In this document: one piece after another, positions 21,350 through 29,786 of the stretch
How positions within the stretch are numbered: position 1 is the first letter of the stretch
Layout: the number at the start of each line of letters is the position of its first letter
Assembly (NCBI RefSeq): GCF_003751505.1
Contig: NZ_RJVB01000003.1
Span: forward strand, 370,712 to 434,711
DNA length: 64,000 nt
Source: Erwinia sp. JUb26
GTDB lineage: Bacteria > Pseudomonadota > Gammaproteobacteria > Enterobacterales > Enterobacteriaceae
Reading direction: 5' to 3'
Translations under genes and position numbers: made by a program
The notes under the pieces: generated by a model
What the model saw: the letters and a program-made list of their open reading frames with translations, nothing else
The model's database searches: none
What the model was told of the DNA's origin: nothing

Positions 21350-23431
21350 ATGGAATATAAAATAGACGATATTTCGGCACTTTTAAGTGGCGTTCAAGTA
21401 ATAAGTGACAATGAAGATGGTGATGGTTGGTTTTTCTCTAAAGATTTAACTACGGATTACGTCCCAGCCAGGCTCGCGCTGAATGAAAATCTGACTGGGG
21501 ATATTACTGGTGCGAGAGTAATTCTAATAAGTGCTCCCGGCGCTGTTGGTAAGTCAGTACTTGCGAGGGAGCTAAGCAATCGAACTGGTAGTATATACTT
21601 GGACTTATCAAAGGCTTCAAGCATTGCTGGAAATTATGTTATTGGTGGATTGGCAAATAAAGATATTTTGCCGGCATGGAATTCCGGGTCGGTTGGATTA
21701 ATAATTGACTCTTTAGATGAAGCACGGCTAAGAGTAACTCAAGATTCATTTGAAGACTTTTTACTCGATGTCAGTAACGTTTCTAAGAAAAATAAAAACC
21801 CAATCATTATATTTGGTCGAGTTGGTATTATTGAGGAGGCATGGCTAATTTTAAGTGAGATTCACAATATAAATTGCCCTGTTTTCGATATTGACTTTTT
21901 CAATGAGCCTGAAGCTAGTGATTTCATCGGAAAAAACCTTGTGAGATTATCCGAAAGCCAAAGGGAAGAATACAAACATTTATCATCCTCTCTTAGTGTT
22001 CATTCACAAGTATATAAAAATTCAATTCGTGGCGTTGTAGATGAACTGAAGGAGATATCGGGCGCTGAATCCACTAGATTCTTCGGGTATGCACCGGTAT
22101 TGGAAGCTGTATCAAAAGTTATTGGCACCATCAAAAATCCATCTAGAATTTTTGAAGAAATGAAAGATATTTTGAGCGGTGAAATGTTGTTGAGCATATG
22201 CAAAGCTGTCTTATTGCGAGAGCAGAGCAAACTAACTCAGCAATTGTCTGACAAGTTTGACTCGATAAAAGATGAACTTTATTCAACCGATGAGCAACTA
22301 AACCGACTTGCATGTCGCTTGTTTAACATTCCTACCATAGATAGCATGAGTATGCTAAGTGGTAATTTAATTGCTTTGTATAACGATGCGGTTGAAAGTA
22401 TGTTACCTCAACATCCATTCTTAGATGGTACGGGGAGAAAGGTTGCTAGCTCTGTTTTTGAAGCATGCATTTTGTCCCATGCATTGATGAGCGAGAATAT
22501 AAGCATTTCAAATGCGGCAAAGAACTATTGCTTACTAGGCGTGTCAACGCCTAACCCATTCCTATTTGATTTTTTCGTTGAGTCTAGGGAGGAGGACAGT
22601 AATTCAAAAGTTAACAGTGATTACATAGGTATTCTATTCGACTCCGCTCTGTCTAAGCTAAAAATTAATGAAAGCGCCACTTTGATAGTTAATGATAATG
22701 AAGACATGAGTCTTAATGTTGAATTTATTATTACTAATTCCAACAATGAAGACTCCAGAGAGATTGAGTTTACATCCGATGGATATAACTCAATAGTTCT
22801 AGGGGCTAAAGTAGGCAACGTTTTTATTAATACAGAATCTTCTGATGTCGAGTTCGCTTATAGCGAACAGCTTGAGCTTTTCTCACCTATTAGTATCTAT
22901 TGTGACTGTCTTCGCATAAACAGTGAAAAATTAATTGTTAAGTCAGTAAAAAAAGATGAAGAAAACACAAGCGTTATTTTAGAAGCAAATCGATTCGAGA
23001 GTAAACAAATTATTAGTCCCCCATTAGTTCGCCCTGGTGCTGAACTTTATGTGAACTGGCCATCATCAGAGGGTTTTCCATGGTCTGCGTTTTCAAGCAA
23101 GATTGTAAATGCTAATTCCGACGAACGGGTTGCTGATGCGTTAAGAGTGTTTCGCCGAATCGTTATGGCGTTTAGGTCTCACAGTAAAGGCCGTTTGGCA
23201 AGGCTTCAAGATAAAGTTAATCATGCTCGTATGCTGCGAGGCGAGGACGGACGAATGCTTTTGTCTCAGCTTGTTGAAGATGGAGTGATAAGTCCTGAAA
23301 ATCACATGTATTACCTTGAACCAAACCTCCTAGGAAGTGTTGTAGGCGCATCATTCTTACAGGTAAATACCAAAAACTATTCTGATGAGACGCTTCGATA
23401 TGTGGCGCGTGCGATAAAGCACACTGCGTGA
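21350..23431 (+). CDS. Stand-alone STAND/NACHT-like P-loop ATPase, candidate defence protein
   Basis: I do not recognise a named family. The 693-residue protein has Walker A at 62-69 (APGAVGKS), a Walker B of the NACHT kind at 115-124 (VGLIIDSLDE), and a sensor-like arginine strand at 152-157 (IIIFGR). About 60 residues precede the ATPase core, and the long remainder (about 200-693) has no repeat or catalytic motif I can name. There is no signal peptide or membrane segment. ATG 21350 is chosen for its AGGAG site 11 bases upstream. The gene is visibly AT-rich compared with its neighbours, a sign of recent transfer. It stands alone between icd and an ABC operon, with no integrase, and has its own terminator. 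Confidence 0.72.
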   Translation: MEYKIDDISALLSGVQVISDNEDGDGWFFSKDLTTDYVPARLALNENLTGDITGARVILISAPGAVGKSVLARELSNRTGSIYLDLSKASSIAGNYVIGGLANKDILPAWNSGSVGLIIDSLDEARLRVTQDSFEDFLLDVSNVSKKNKNPIIIFGRVGIIEEAWLILSEIHNINCPVFDIDFFNEPEASDFIGKNLVRLSESQREEYKHLSSSLSVHSQVYKNSIRGVVDELKEISGAESTRFFGYAPVLEAVSKVIGTIKNPSRIFEEMKDILSGEMLLSICKAVLLREQSKLTQQLSDKFDSIKDELYSTDEQLNRLACRLFNIPTIDSMSMLSGNLIALYNDAVESMLPQHPFLDGTGRKVASSVFEACILSHALMSENISISNAAKNYCLLGVSTPNPFLFDFFVESREEDSNSKVNSDYIGILFDSALSKLKINESATLIVNDNEDMSLNVEFIITNSNNEDSREIEFTSDGYNSIVLGAKVGNVFINTESSDVEFAYSEQLELFSPISIYCDCLRINSEKLIVKSVKKDEENTSVILEANRFESKQIISPPLVRPGAELYVNWPSSEGFPWSAFSSKIVNANSDERVADALRVFRRIVMAFRSHSKGRLARLQDKVNHARMLRGEDGRMLLSQLVEDGVISPENHMYYLEPNLLGSVVGASFLQVNTKNYSDETLRYVARAIKHTA

Positions 23432-23458
23432 GACAAAACAACTTTATATTAGATAACA

Positions 23459-23477
23459 GCCCTCCGTGAGAGGGCTG
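23459..23477 (+). terminator. Probable terminator of the ATPase gene
   Basis: Stem AGCCCTC/GAGGGCT with a CGTGA loop, 28 bases after the stop codon. The following T run is weak (GCTTCTC). Confidence 0.55.
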
Positions 23478-23671
23478 CTTCTCATGGTAGGGCCTGTTTC
23501 GTTGACTTTATCCCAATACGCTACCATTGTTCGATATTAGCAACGTCCGTTTTTGGCACAAAGCCGACGCCAGAAAAACTATGCCGCATACGCGCAGGAG
23601 CATCACAGCGACCTCAGATCTCGAGCCTGAAAAACCTCAATGCGACAGATTAGCTCGTGACAAACGGGCAT

Positions 23672-23694
23672 AAAAAAGCCCGCAAAAGCGGGCT
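23672..23694 (-). terminator. Terminator of ABC importer operon 1
   Basis: On the minus strand, stem AGCCCGC/GCGGGCT with a TTTT loop is followed by six T. It lies about 75 bp downstream of the last permease gene. Confidence 0.8.
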
Positions 23695-23767
23695 CTCTCA
23701 TCGCTCAGGAATCCAGGCTCCCTTACGTATCCTGTTTTTCTCCGTTTACAGTCTCACCCGGTTGCCG

Positions 23768-24592
23768 TCAGTGCATCCCTTTGGTCATCCCCTTCACAAA
23801 GTAGCGGTTCAGCAGCATGGCGATCAGCACAATCGGCAGTACCGAGAAATGTGACATTGCCCCCATCGTTCCCCACGAAACATCTTTGGTGCCGTAAGAG
23901 GAGAGGATCGCCACGGACAGAGGCTTACTCTCCGACCCGGTCAGGAATACCGGGCCGATAAAGTCGTTCCACGCCAGGATCAGGGTGAAAAGGGCGCTGG
24001 AAATAATCCCGGGGATCACCAGCGGAATGGCGACAAACACAAATGCGCCAACGCGGGAACGCCCGTCCAGCTGCGCCGCCTGTTCCGCCTCCACCGGCAG
24101 CGCTTTGAAGTAGGCGTACATCGTCCAGACCACAAACCCGGCGCTGAGGGTGGTATCGAAAATAATCACCGCCCACACGGTTCCCAGCAGGTCCACGCTG
24201 CGCATCATCAGATAGAAGGGCAGCAGGGTCACCACCCTCGGCATCATACGGATGGCTAACAGGCTAAAGGCGATAGCGTTGGCATAGCGCGTTTTGCTGC
24301 GCGCCAGGGCATAGCCGCAGGGCACCCCGAGCAGCAGCGCCATAACCGTTGTGCCCACGCCAATCATCAGGCTGTTAGCCAGCAGTCCCGGAATATTGAA
24401 GATAGCGAACAGGTCAGTAAAATTTTTCAGGATCGGCGTAAAGGTAAACGAAGGCGGGACGGAAAAAATATCCCGCACCGGCTTATATGCAGTGGTGAGG
24501 ATCCAGACAATCGGATACAGAAACAGCAGAGCGATAATCCCGGTGACCATCGGGTTCACCAGATTCAGTTTACGCGTGTAGCGGCTCATCAT
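23768..24592 (-). CDS. CUT1-type ABC importer permease (MalG-like), importer 1
   Basis: A 274-residue inner-membrane permease with six hydrophobic segments. The EAA loop (EAEQAAQLDGRSRVGAFVFVAIPLVIPG) near 170-200 contacts the ATPase. It is most like MalG/UgpE partners of sugar or polyol importers. Its ATG overlaps the stop of the preceding permease gene by 4 bases. The substrate cannot be read from sequence. Confidence 0.9.
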   Translation of the reverse strand: MMSRYTRKLNLVNPMVTGIIALLFLYPIVWILTTAYKPVRDIFSVPPSFTFTPILKNFTDLFAIFNIPGLLANSLMIGVGTTVMALLLGVPCGYALARSKTRYANAIAFSLLAIRMMPRVVTLLPFYLMMRSVDLLGTVWAVIIFDTTLSAGFVVWTMYAYFKALPVEAEQAAQLDGRSRVGAFVFVAIPLVIPGIISSALFTLILAWNDFIGPVFLTGSESKPLSVAILSSYGTKDVSWGTMGAMSHFSVLPIVLIAMLLNRYFVKGMTKGMH

Positions 24593-25500
24593 GAGATCCT
24601 TTTCTCAAGCTTGCTCATGAAAATGCTGAATATCGCGGCGATAACGCCGACTAAAATCAGCATCACCGTCGAAATGGCGCTGGCGGCACCCATATTGAAA
24701 AACTCCAGTCCCTGTCGCACGGCCTGCAGCATCAGCACGTTGGTGGCATTGCCGGGGCCGCCGTTGGTGGAGACGTAAATCGTGTCAAACACCATCGACG
24801 CATCAATCAGGCGCAGTAACAGGGCCAGCAGAATGCTCGGCAGCATCACCGGGAAGATGATGGTGGTAAATTTTTGCAGGCGGCTGGCACCGTCAAGCTC
24901 GGCGGCTTCCAGATAATCGGCGGGAATGGTTTTTAATCCGGCCAGTAAAATCAGCGCCATCAGCGGCGTCCATTGCCAGGCATCGATAAATACGATGGCA
25001 TTGAGTGCCGAGTCCGGGCTGCCGAGGAATCCGCGCTCGGCCGACCAGCCCGACAGCCGGGCAAAATAGCCAATCGGACCATAGTCCGGGTTGAACAGGG
25101 CTTTAAAAATCAGCCCGGCGGCCAGCGGCGTGACGCTGACCGGCACCAGCAGCAGCGCCAGAATGATTCGGTTCCAGCGGCTGTCTCGCCACAGCAGCAG
25201 CGCGATAATAAAGCCCAGAATAAATTCGACCACCACCGCTTTCAGCATAAACGTCAGCGTATTGACCAACGCGCTGCGGGTGTCCTCGTCCTGCCAGATC
25301 GCCAGATAATTCTCCCACCCGGCAAAGCCATTACGTTTCGGATGAACCAGCGAATAGTCATAAAAACTCAGCCCGATGCCTGCCAGCATCGGTAATACGG
25401 CAAAGAGTATCACCCAGACAATCAGCGGGGCGGCCAGCAATATCAGCAAAAGCTGCTGACGCTGGTGCGGAGTACGGTGGGCGAACAGTTTGGCTAACAT
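24589..25500 (-). CDS. CUT1-type ABC importer permease (MalF-like), importer 1
   Basis: A permease of about 303 residues with six hydrophobic segments and the EAA loop EAAELDGASRLQKFTTIIFPVMLP. ATG 25500 is preferred; a longer form from TTG 25548 would abut the binding-protein gene. It pairs with the MalG-like permease and lies in a four-gene operon: ATPase, binding protein, this gene, MalG-like permease. Confidence 0.88.
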   Translation of the reverse strand: MLAKLFAHRTPHQRQQLLLILLAAPLIVWVILFAVLPMLAGIGLSFYDYSLVHPKRNGFAGWENYLAIWQDEDTRSALVNTLTFMLKAVVVEFILGFIIALLLWRDSRWNRIILALLLVPVSVTPLAAGLIFKALFNPDYGPIGYFARLSGWSAERGFLGSPDSALNAIVFIDAWQWTPLMALILLAGLKTIPADYLEAAELDGASRLQKFTTIIFPVMLPSILLALLLRLIDASMVFDTIYVSTNGGPGNATNVLMLQAVRQGLEFFNMGAASAISTVMLILVGVIAAIFSIFMSKLEKRIS

Positions 25501-25548
25501 AAGGCGATGACCCTGTGCGGTGAGGGGGAGCGTATCCCCCTTATTCAA

Positions 25549-26823
25549 TCAAAAAAGCTTCACGGCTTTCTTCTGTGCTTTTTGCAGCTCTTCCGTCACG
25601 TCGCCTTTGCCAACCAGCACGTTGTTCACTGCCGTACCAATCAGGCTTTCCAGCTCCGGGTACTGCGGAATACGCGGGCGATAATCGCCATCCCCCTGGG
25701 CAAAGCTGCTGGCGATCACCGGCAGGAAGGGATATTTCTTCAGCAGGTCGGCATCGCTAAGGGTGCTTTGACGAATAAAGCCGCCGCCGCCGAGCATCGC
25801 CAGCTGTTTCTGCATCGGTTCACTGGTCAGCCATTTGATCACCTTCCAGGCGGCCTCCTGTTTCTCTTTGCTGATGTCGGCGTTGATGCTCAGGCCCCAG
25901 CCGCCGATGCCCACCCGTGGCTTTAGTCCAGCGCCGGACGGCGCGGCAATCACCGCATATTTGCCGACAATCGCCGAGCTTTGCGGGTCAGAATAGCCCG
26001 CCGCGCCCACCGACCAGGTTTGCATGGTTGCCGCATGGCCCTGGCGGAAGGACTCTTCCCGGCCTCCCCAGTCATAATCGACGGCGCCCGGCGGGGCCGC
26101 CTTGTCGAACAGTTCTTTATAGGCTTTCAGGCTGGCAATATTGGCCGCGCTGTCCAGCACCGGCTGCCCCTGCGCATCCAGCAGGGCTCCGCCCAGCTGT
26201 GCGTTGTATTGCATCCAGTCCTGGGCCGACGCAGGGCCTTTCTGACCGTTCGCCACCCAGCCATACTGGCCGCTGCTGCGGTCGGTCAGCGTGATGGCCT
26301 GCTGCTGCAGTTCCTCTACCGTTTTGGGCGCGGTTAAACCGGCTTTACTGTAGAGGTCGGTGCGGTAAACCAGCACGTTGGCATAGCCGGCAATGGGCCA
26401 CGCAACCCGTTTATCCTGATATTTACCAATGGCGTTATAAACAGCGGGATAGATATCCGGAATAGCCAGCTGGGCTTTATCGCGCTCAACGAAGGGGGTG
26501 AGGTCCACCACCTGGCCGGATTCTGCATACTGGCCCGCCAGCACAATATCCATCGTCACCAGATCGTAGCTGCCGGTATTGCCGACAAAATCGGTGGTGG
26601 TTTTGGTCATCAGTTCGCCATAGCTCATGATATCCACGTTGAGTTTAACGCCGATGGCCTCCGGTGCCTGTGCGGCCACTTTGCTCAGCGCCACCGAGAA
26701 AGGATCGTTCATACTGGCTAAGGTGATGCTGACTTCCGCTGCGCTGCTGGCCTGGCTGATGCCGAGTAACATCAGCATGGCCAGACGGCTGGTCATGTTG
26801 CGGGTGAAGCGACGGCTGAACAT
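25549..26823 (-). CDS. Extracellular solute-binding protein, importer 1
   Basis: A 424-residue periplasmic binding protein of the family-1 (maltose-binding-like) type. The N-terminus MFSRRFTRNMTSRLAMLMLLG followed by SQASSAAEV is a Sec signal peptide with cleavage near 30; there is no lipobox. The body has features of CUT1 binding proteins (YANVLVYRTDLYSKAG; YDWGGREESFRQGHAAT). ATG 26823 is chosen over a longer frame because it places the signal peptide at the start. Confidence 0.88.
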   Translation of the reverse strand: MFSRRFTRNMTSRLAMLMLLGISQASSAAEVSITLASMNDPFSVALSKVAAQAPEAIGVKLNVDIMSYGELMTKTTTDFVGNTGSYDLVTMDIVLAGQYAESGQVVDLTPFVERDKAQLAIPDIYPAVYNAIGKYQDKRVAWPIAGYANVLVYRTDLYSKAGLTAPKTVEELQQQAITLTDRSSGQYGWVANGQKGPASAQDWMQYNAQLGGALLDAQGQPVLDSAANIASLKAYKELFDKAAPPGAVDYDWGGREESFRQGHAATMQTWSVGAAGYSDPQSSAIVGKYAVIAAPSGAGLKPRVGIGGWGLSINADISKEKQEAAWKVIKWLTSEPMQKQLAMLGGGGFIRQSTLSDADLLKKYPFLPVIASSFAQGDGDYRPRIPQYPELESLIGTAVNNVLVGKGDVTEELQKAQKKAVKLF

Positions 26824-26871
26824 AGTGAATACCCCTTGCTGCCCTGGCGGCAGAGTAATGAACCCCAAACG

Positions 26872-27984
26872 TTAATTAAGACGAACACCGCTTTCGCGGT
26901 CGAAAAGATGAATTTTGCTGCCCTCAATTTCCAGATGGACATTCGGGTCACGGATATCGCCACAGGTGGAATCGAAGGATAAAACCGCCACCTCGTCGAC
27001 GGTGGAGTGATGAATTTTTGCCGCTCCCAGATACTCAGAAAAGCGAAAGCGGGCGGAAAAGGTCCGGGGCCCCGGCGCCAGATGCAGCTGCACGGCTTCG
27101 GCACGTAAACCGACATCCACACGGGTTCCGGCCGCCAGAAGCATCGGCTCAACCAGCGGGATCCGCGCCTGATTACTCAGCACCACCGCATCTCCCGTGG
27201 CGGTGATCTCCCCCTGAAGAAATGACATCGGCTGCCCGCCGACAAATTCCGCCACGTAGCGGGAGGCCGGTCGTTCATAAATATCCGACGGGGTGCCGAC
27301 CTGCTCAATTTTGCCCGCGCGCATAACGATAATGCGGTCGGCCATGGTCATCGCTTCCACCTGGTCGTGCGTCACGAAAATAGCCGTAACCTTTAGCCGC
27401 TCCTGCAATTGCCGGATCTCCGCACGCATGATGACGCGCAGCCTGGCATCCAGGTTGGACAGCGGTTCATCAAACAGAAACAGCGCCGGTCGGCGAATAA
27501 TCGCCCGCGCCATCGCCACGCGCTGACGCTGTCCGCCGGACAGATTGGCGGGTTTGCGGTCAAGATAAGGCAGCAGATCAACAATGCGGGCGGTTTCTTC
27601 CACTAAGCGGCGGCGCTCCGAGCGTGCTACACCGGCGATGCGCAGCGGATAGCCAATGTTGTCAGCCACGGACAGGTGGGGGTAGAGCGCATAGCTCTGA
27701 AAAACCATCGCGCAGTCGCGATTGCGCGGGGCCTGATGAGTGACCTCTTTGCCGTTAATGGTGATGGTGCCGCCCTGAATATCCTCCAGACCGGCAATGA
27801 CCCGCAGTAACGTGGATTTGCCACACCCCGAAGGGCCGAGGATAACGATGAACTCGCCATTTTTAGCCTCAAAATCAATCGCGTGCAGAGCCGTAATCCC
27901 GGCATATTCTTTTCGGATCCCGCTCAAAGTCAGGCCGGGAGTCTGGTGACCCGCGGCGGGTAACGCTGGTTGCAACATGCTCAC
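26872..27984 (-). CDS. ABC importer ATPase (MalK/UgpC type), importer 1
   Basis: A 370-residue ATPase with Walker A GPSGCGKST near 51-59, signature LSGGQRQRVAMARA, Walker B LFLFDEPLSNLDARL and the switch His in FVTHD. The roughly 130-residue C-terminal TOBE region is typical of the MalK group. GTG 27984 has an AAGGA site 6 bases upstream; ATG 27978 is two codons later. It is first gene of the operon and divergent from the hydrolase operon. Confidence 0.9.
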   Translation of the reverse strand: MSMLQPALPAAGHQTPGLTLSGIRKEYAGITALHAIDFEAKNGEFIVILGPSGCGKSTLLRVIAGLEDIQGGTITINGKEVTHQAPRNRDCAMVFQSYALYPHLSVADNIGYPLRIAGVARSERRRLVEETARIVDLLPYLDRKPANLSGGQRQRVAMARAIIRRPALFLFDEPLSNLDARLRVIMRAEIRQLQERLKVTAIFVTHDQVEAMTMADRIIVMRAGKIEQVGTPSDIYERPASRYVAEFVGGQPMSFLQGEITATGDAVVLSNQARIPLVEPMLLAAGTRVDVGLRAEAVQLHLAPGPRTFSARFRFSEYLGAAKIHHSTVDEVAVLSFDSTCGDIRDPNVHLEIEGSKIHLFDRESGVRLN

Positions 27985-28533
27985 ATGACGTCCTTCTTAA
28001 CAAAGCGCTCTGCATATTCACAAAAACAAACGAATTATTAGAAAATACACACATAACAAACAAAATCAAACAAAAAACCACTACGGCTGCGACGATCTGT
28101 TTTCATGAAAATCCGGTCATAGAGATTTATTATTACGCAGATTTTTTGACGGCTGGGCTGTGGAATCACGCTGCCGGTGCCGGTGACGATTGGGGAATGA
28201 AATGAAGGACTGTTGAGGTTTTTAATTAACTAGCTGTTAATTATTAAATTATTATTACTCCGTTTCCGGTTTGGCGTGGGGGGATAAGCGGGCCTCTGCA
28301 TGGCTTTCTTCATTTTCGTTTCGACCGTTGCCGGATTTTAGCCATATCAGATGATTATGATAAAACAACACAGGTGAACAATAAGGTGCCTGTTCAATCT
28401 TTTTTCGTCTTTTCCAAACATAAACAAACATGCTAGCTTGAATTTTTCGCGATAAAACGCGATCGGTGGCCGTCAGGATCTCTTCTGGACGCTGGGGAAC
28501 GCGGCGGTGTAGCCGCAATGGGGAGTGTAAGAG
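27985..28533. other. Divergent control region between importer 1 and the hydrolase operon
   Basis: An AT-rich 549-bp gap without an ORF. It contains the CAAACA-rich motif at 28057-28072 and a related stretch at 28413-28432 (TCCAAACATAAACAAACATG), both candidate operators for the DeoR proteins encoded nearby. Confidence 0.5.
28057..28072. promoter_or_regulatory. Candidate DeoR-family operator (importer 1 side)
   Basis: CAAACAAAATCAAACA differs by one base from 37116-37131 in front of importer 2. It lies 73 bp before the importer 1 ATPase gene. Confidence 0.45.
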
Positions 28534-29220
28534 GTGAGCAATCACAACCAGATTAGCGATGTGTTCAGTCAACCTTATCCCGCCGCGCCGCGGAATATCG
28601 GGCTGATCATCATCGATATGCAGCATGATTTCTGCGGTCCCACCGGCTGGGTCGCGCAGCTGGGCGAAAACCCGGCGAACACGGCCGCGATGATTGCCCC
28701 GATCCAACGATTGCTGCATGCCTGCCGTGCCGCTGGCGTAACGGTCATCCACACGCGTGAAGGGCATCTGCCCGATCTGTCGGATTTGCCCGCGAATAAA
28801 CAGTGGCGCACCCGGCAGCATGGTCTGGGCATTGGGGACAGGGGGAAAACCGGGCGGGTGCTGGTCAGGGGGGAACCCGGATGGCAGATCGTCGAGGAAC
28901 TGCGCCCGCTTGACGGTGAAATCGTGATTGATAAACCCGGCAAGTCCAGCTTCCACCGCACGGATTTGGATGCCCGGTTACGCCAGTTACAGATTAGCCA
29001 TCTGCTGATCTGCGGGGTGACCTCGGACTGCTGCGTACAGGCAACGATGCGTGACGCCGCCGATCGGGACTTTCACTGCGCGCTGGTCGTGGACTGCACA
29101 GCCGCGGTGGAAACGCCAAACCACCAGGCCGCGCTGGCGATATTAGCCGCCGACGGCGGCCGCTGGGGAAAAAGTGTCACAGCCGAGCAGGCAATGTATG
29201 CCGTACAGGAGCTCAGATGA
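28534..29220 (+). CDS. Isochorismatase-fold cysteine hydrolase, biuret-hydrolase-like
   Basis: A 228-residue amidohydrolase of the isochorismatase superfamily. The triad is visible: Asp28 (LIIIDMQHDF), Lys134 (VIDKPGKSSF) and nucleophile Cys167 (GVTSDCCVQ). The spacing of 106 and 33 residues equals that I recall for biuret hydrolase BiuH (D36, K142, C175), and the next-but-one gene encodes an allophanate-hydrolase-like amidase, the following step in biuret breakdown. Other members hydrolyse N-carbamoylsarcosine, maleamate or ureidoacrylate, so the substrate is inferred. Translation starts at GTG 28534. It is the first of three overlapping genes. Confidence 0.8.
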   Translation: MSNHNQISDVFSQPYPAAPRNIGLIIIDMQHDFCGPTGWVAQLGENPANTAAMIAPIQRLLHACRAAGVTVIHTREGHLPDLSDLPANKQWRTRQHGLGIGDRGKTGRVLVRGEPGWQIVEELRPLDGEIVIDKPGKSSFHRTDLDARLRQLQISHLLICGVTSDCCVQATMRDAADRDFHCALVVDCTAAVETPNHQAALAILAADGGRWGKSVTAEQAMYAVQELR

Positions 29221-29786
29221 CACACCCGATGATATTTGCTCAGGTCGCTTCTCAACCCTACCGGTTTCCGTTTGATGCCGACTTCACCGCCGGCAACACT
29301 GCGGTGCTGTGCCTCGGTATGCAGCCGCATTATATCGAACGGTGTGACGGGCAGGCGGTTGCTCAGCGGGCGCTGGCGCTGATCGATAGGCTCAGACTTC
29401 GGGGCATTGCTGACGTCTGGACTGAATCAGCCCACGGAGGGCCTCTGCTGGCGCGGTCCACGCCGGGGCAGACGATCCCGCTGGTGAAAGAGAATGCCTT
29501 TTTCAACACCGATCTGCACCAACGTCTGACCGATCGGGGGATCAGGAACCTGATTATCGTCGGTTTTTTTACCGATGAGCTGGTTCACTCCTCAACCCGG
29601 GCTGCGACCGATTGGGGGTTCGAATGCCTGACGATAGCCGAAGCCTGTCAGGCTTCACGGCCCGAATTTCATCTGCCGCAGCTGCGCATCACGCAGTTTG
29701 GTAATGGCTTATTCGGCACGGTAGCCAGCGCCGAGGCGCTGCTGACGGCTTTAGAGACCACAGGAGAAAATAATGAGTGCCGCTAA
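29217..29786 (+). CDS. Isochorismatase-fold paralogue lacking catalytic Asp and Cys (probable pseudoenzyme)
   Basis: A 189-residue protein with the same fold as its upstream neighbour. The catalytic Asp is Gly34 (VLCLGMQPHY) and the nucleophile Cys is Leu122 (GFFTDELVH), while the Lys (Lys91, LVKENAFF) remains. The frame is intact and translationally coupled on both sides (4-base overlap upstream, 14-base overlap downstream), so it is probably expressed. It may be a structural or regulatory partner of the active paralogue or of the amidase, or it may use other residues. Confidence 0.78.
   Translation: MTHPMIFAQVASQPYRFPFDADFTAGNTAVLCLGMQPHYIERCDGQAVAQRALALIDRLRLRGIADVWTESAHGGPLLARSTPGQTIPLVKENAFFNTDLHQRLTDRGIRNLIIVGFFTDELVHSSTRAATDWGFECLTIAEACQASRPEFHLPQLRITQFGNGLFGTVASAEALLTALETTGENNECR

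Larger units (their letters stand above)
23432..23767. other. Convergent intergenic region after the ATPase gene
   Basis: It holds two terminator hairpins, one for each converging unit, and about 190 bp between them with no recognisable gene. No att-like repeat of the icd end was found. Confidence 0.45.

Noticed and set aside
21062-23638. Similar short sequences CGAGCCTAAAACC (21062) and CGAGCCTGAAAAACC (23622) flanking the ATPase gene, considered as attachment-site repeats
   Set aside because: Only seven consecutive bases match and neither resembles the icd 3' end, so chance is as likely as an integration footprint.
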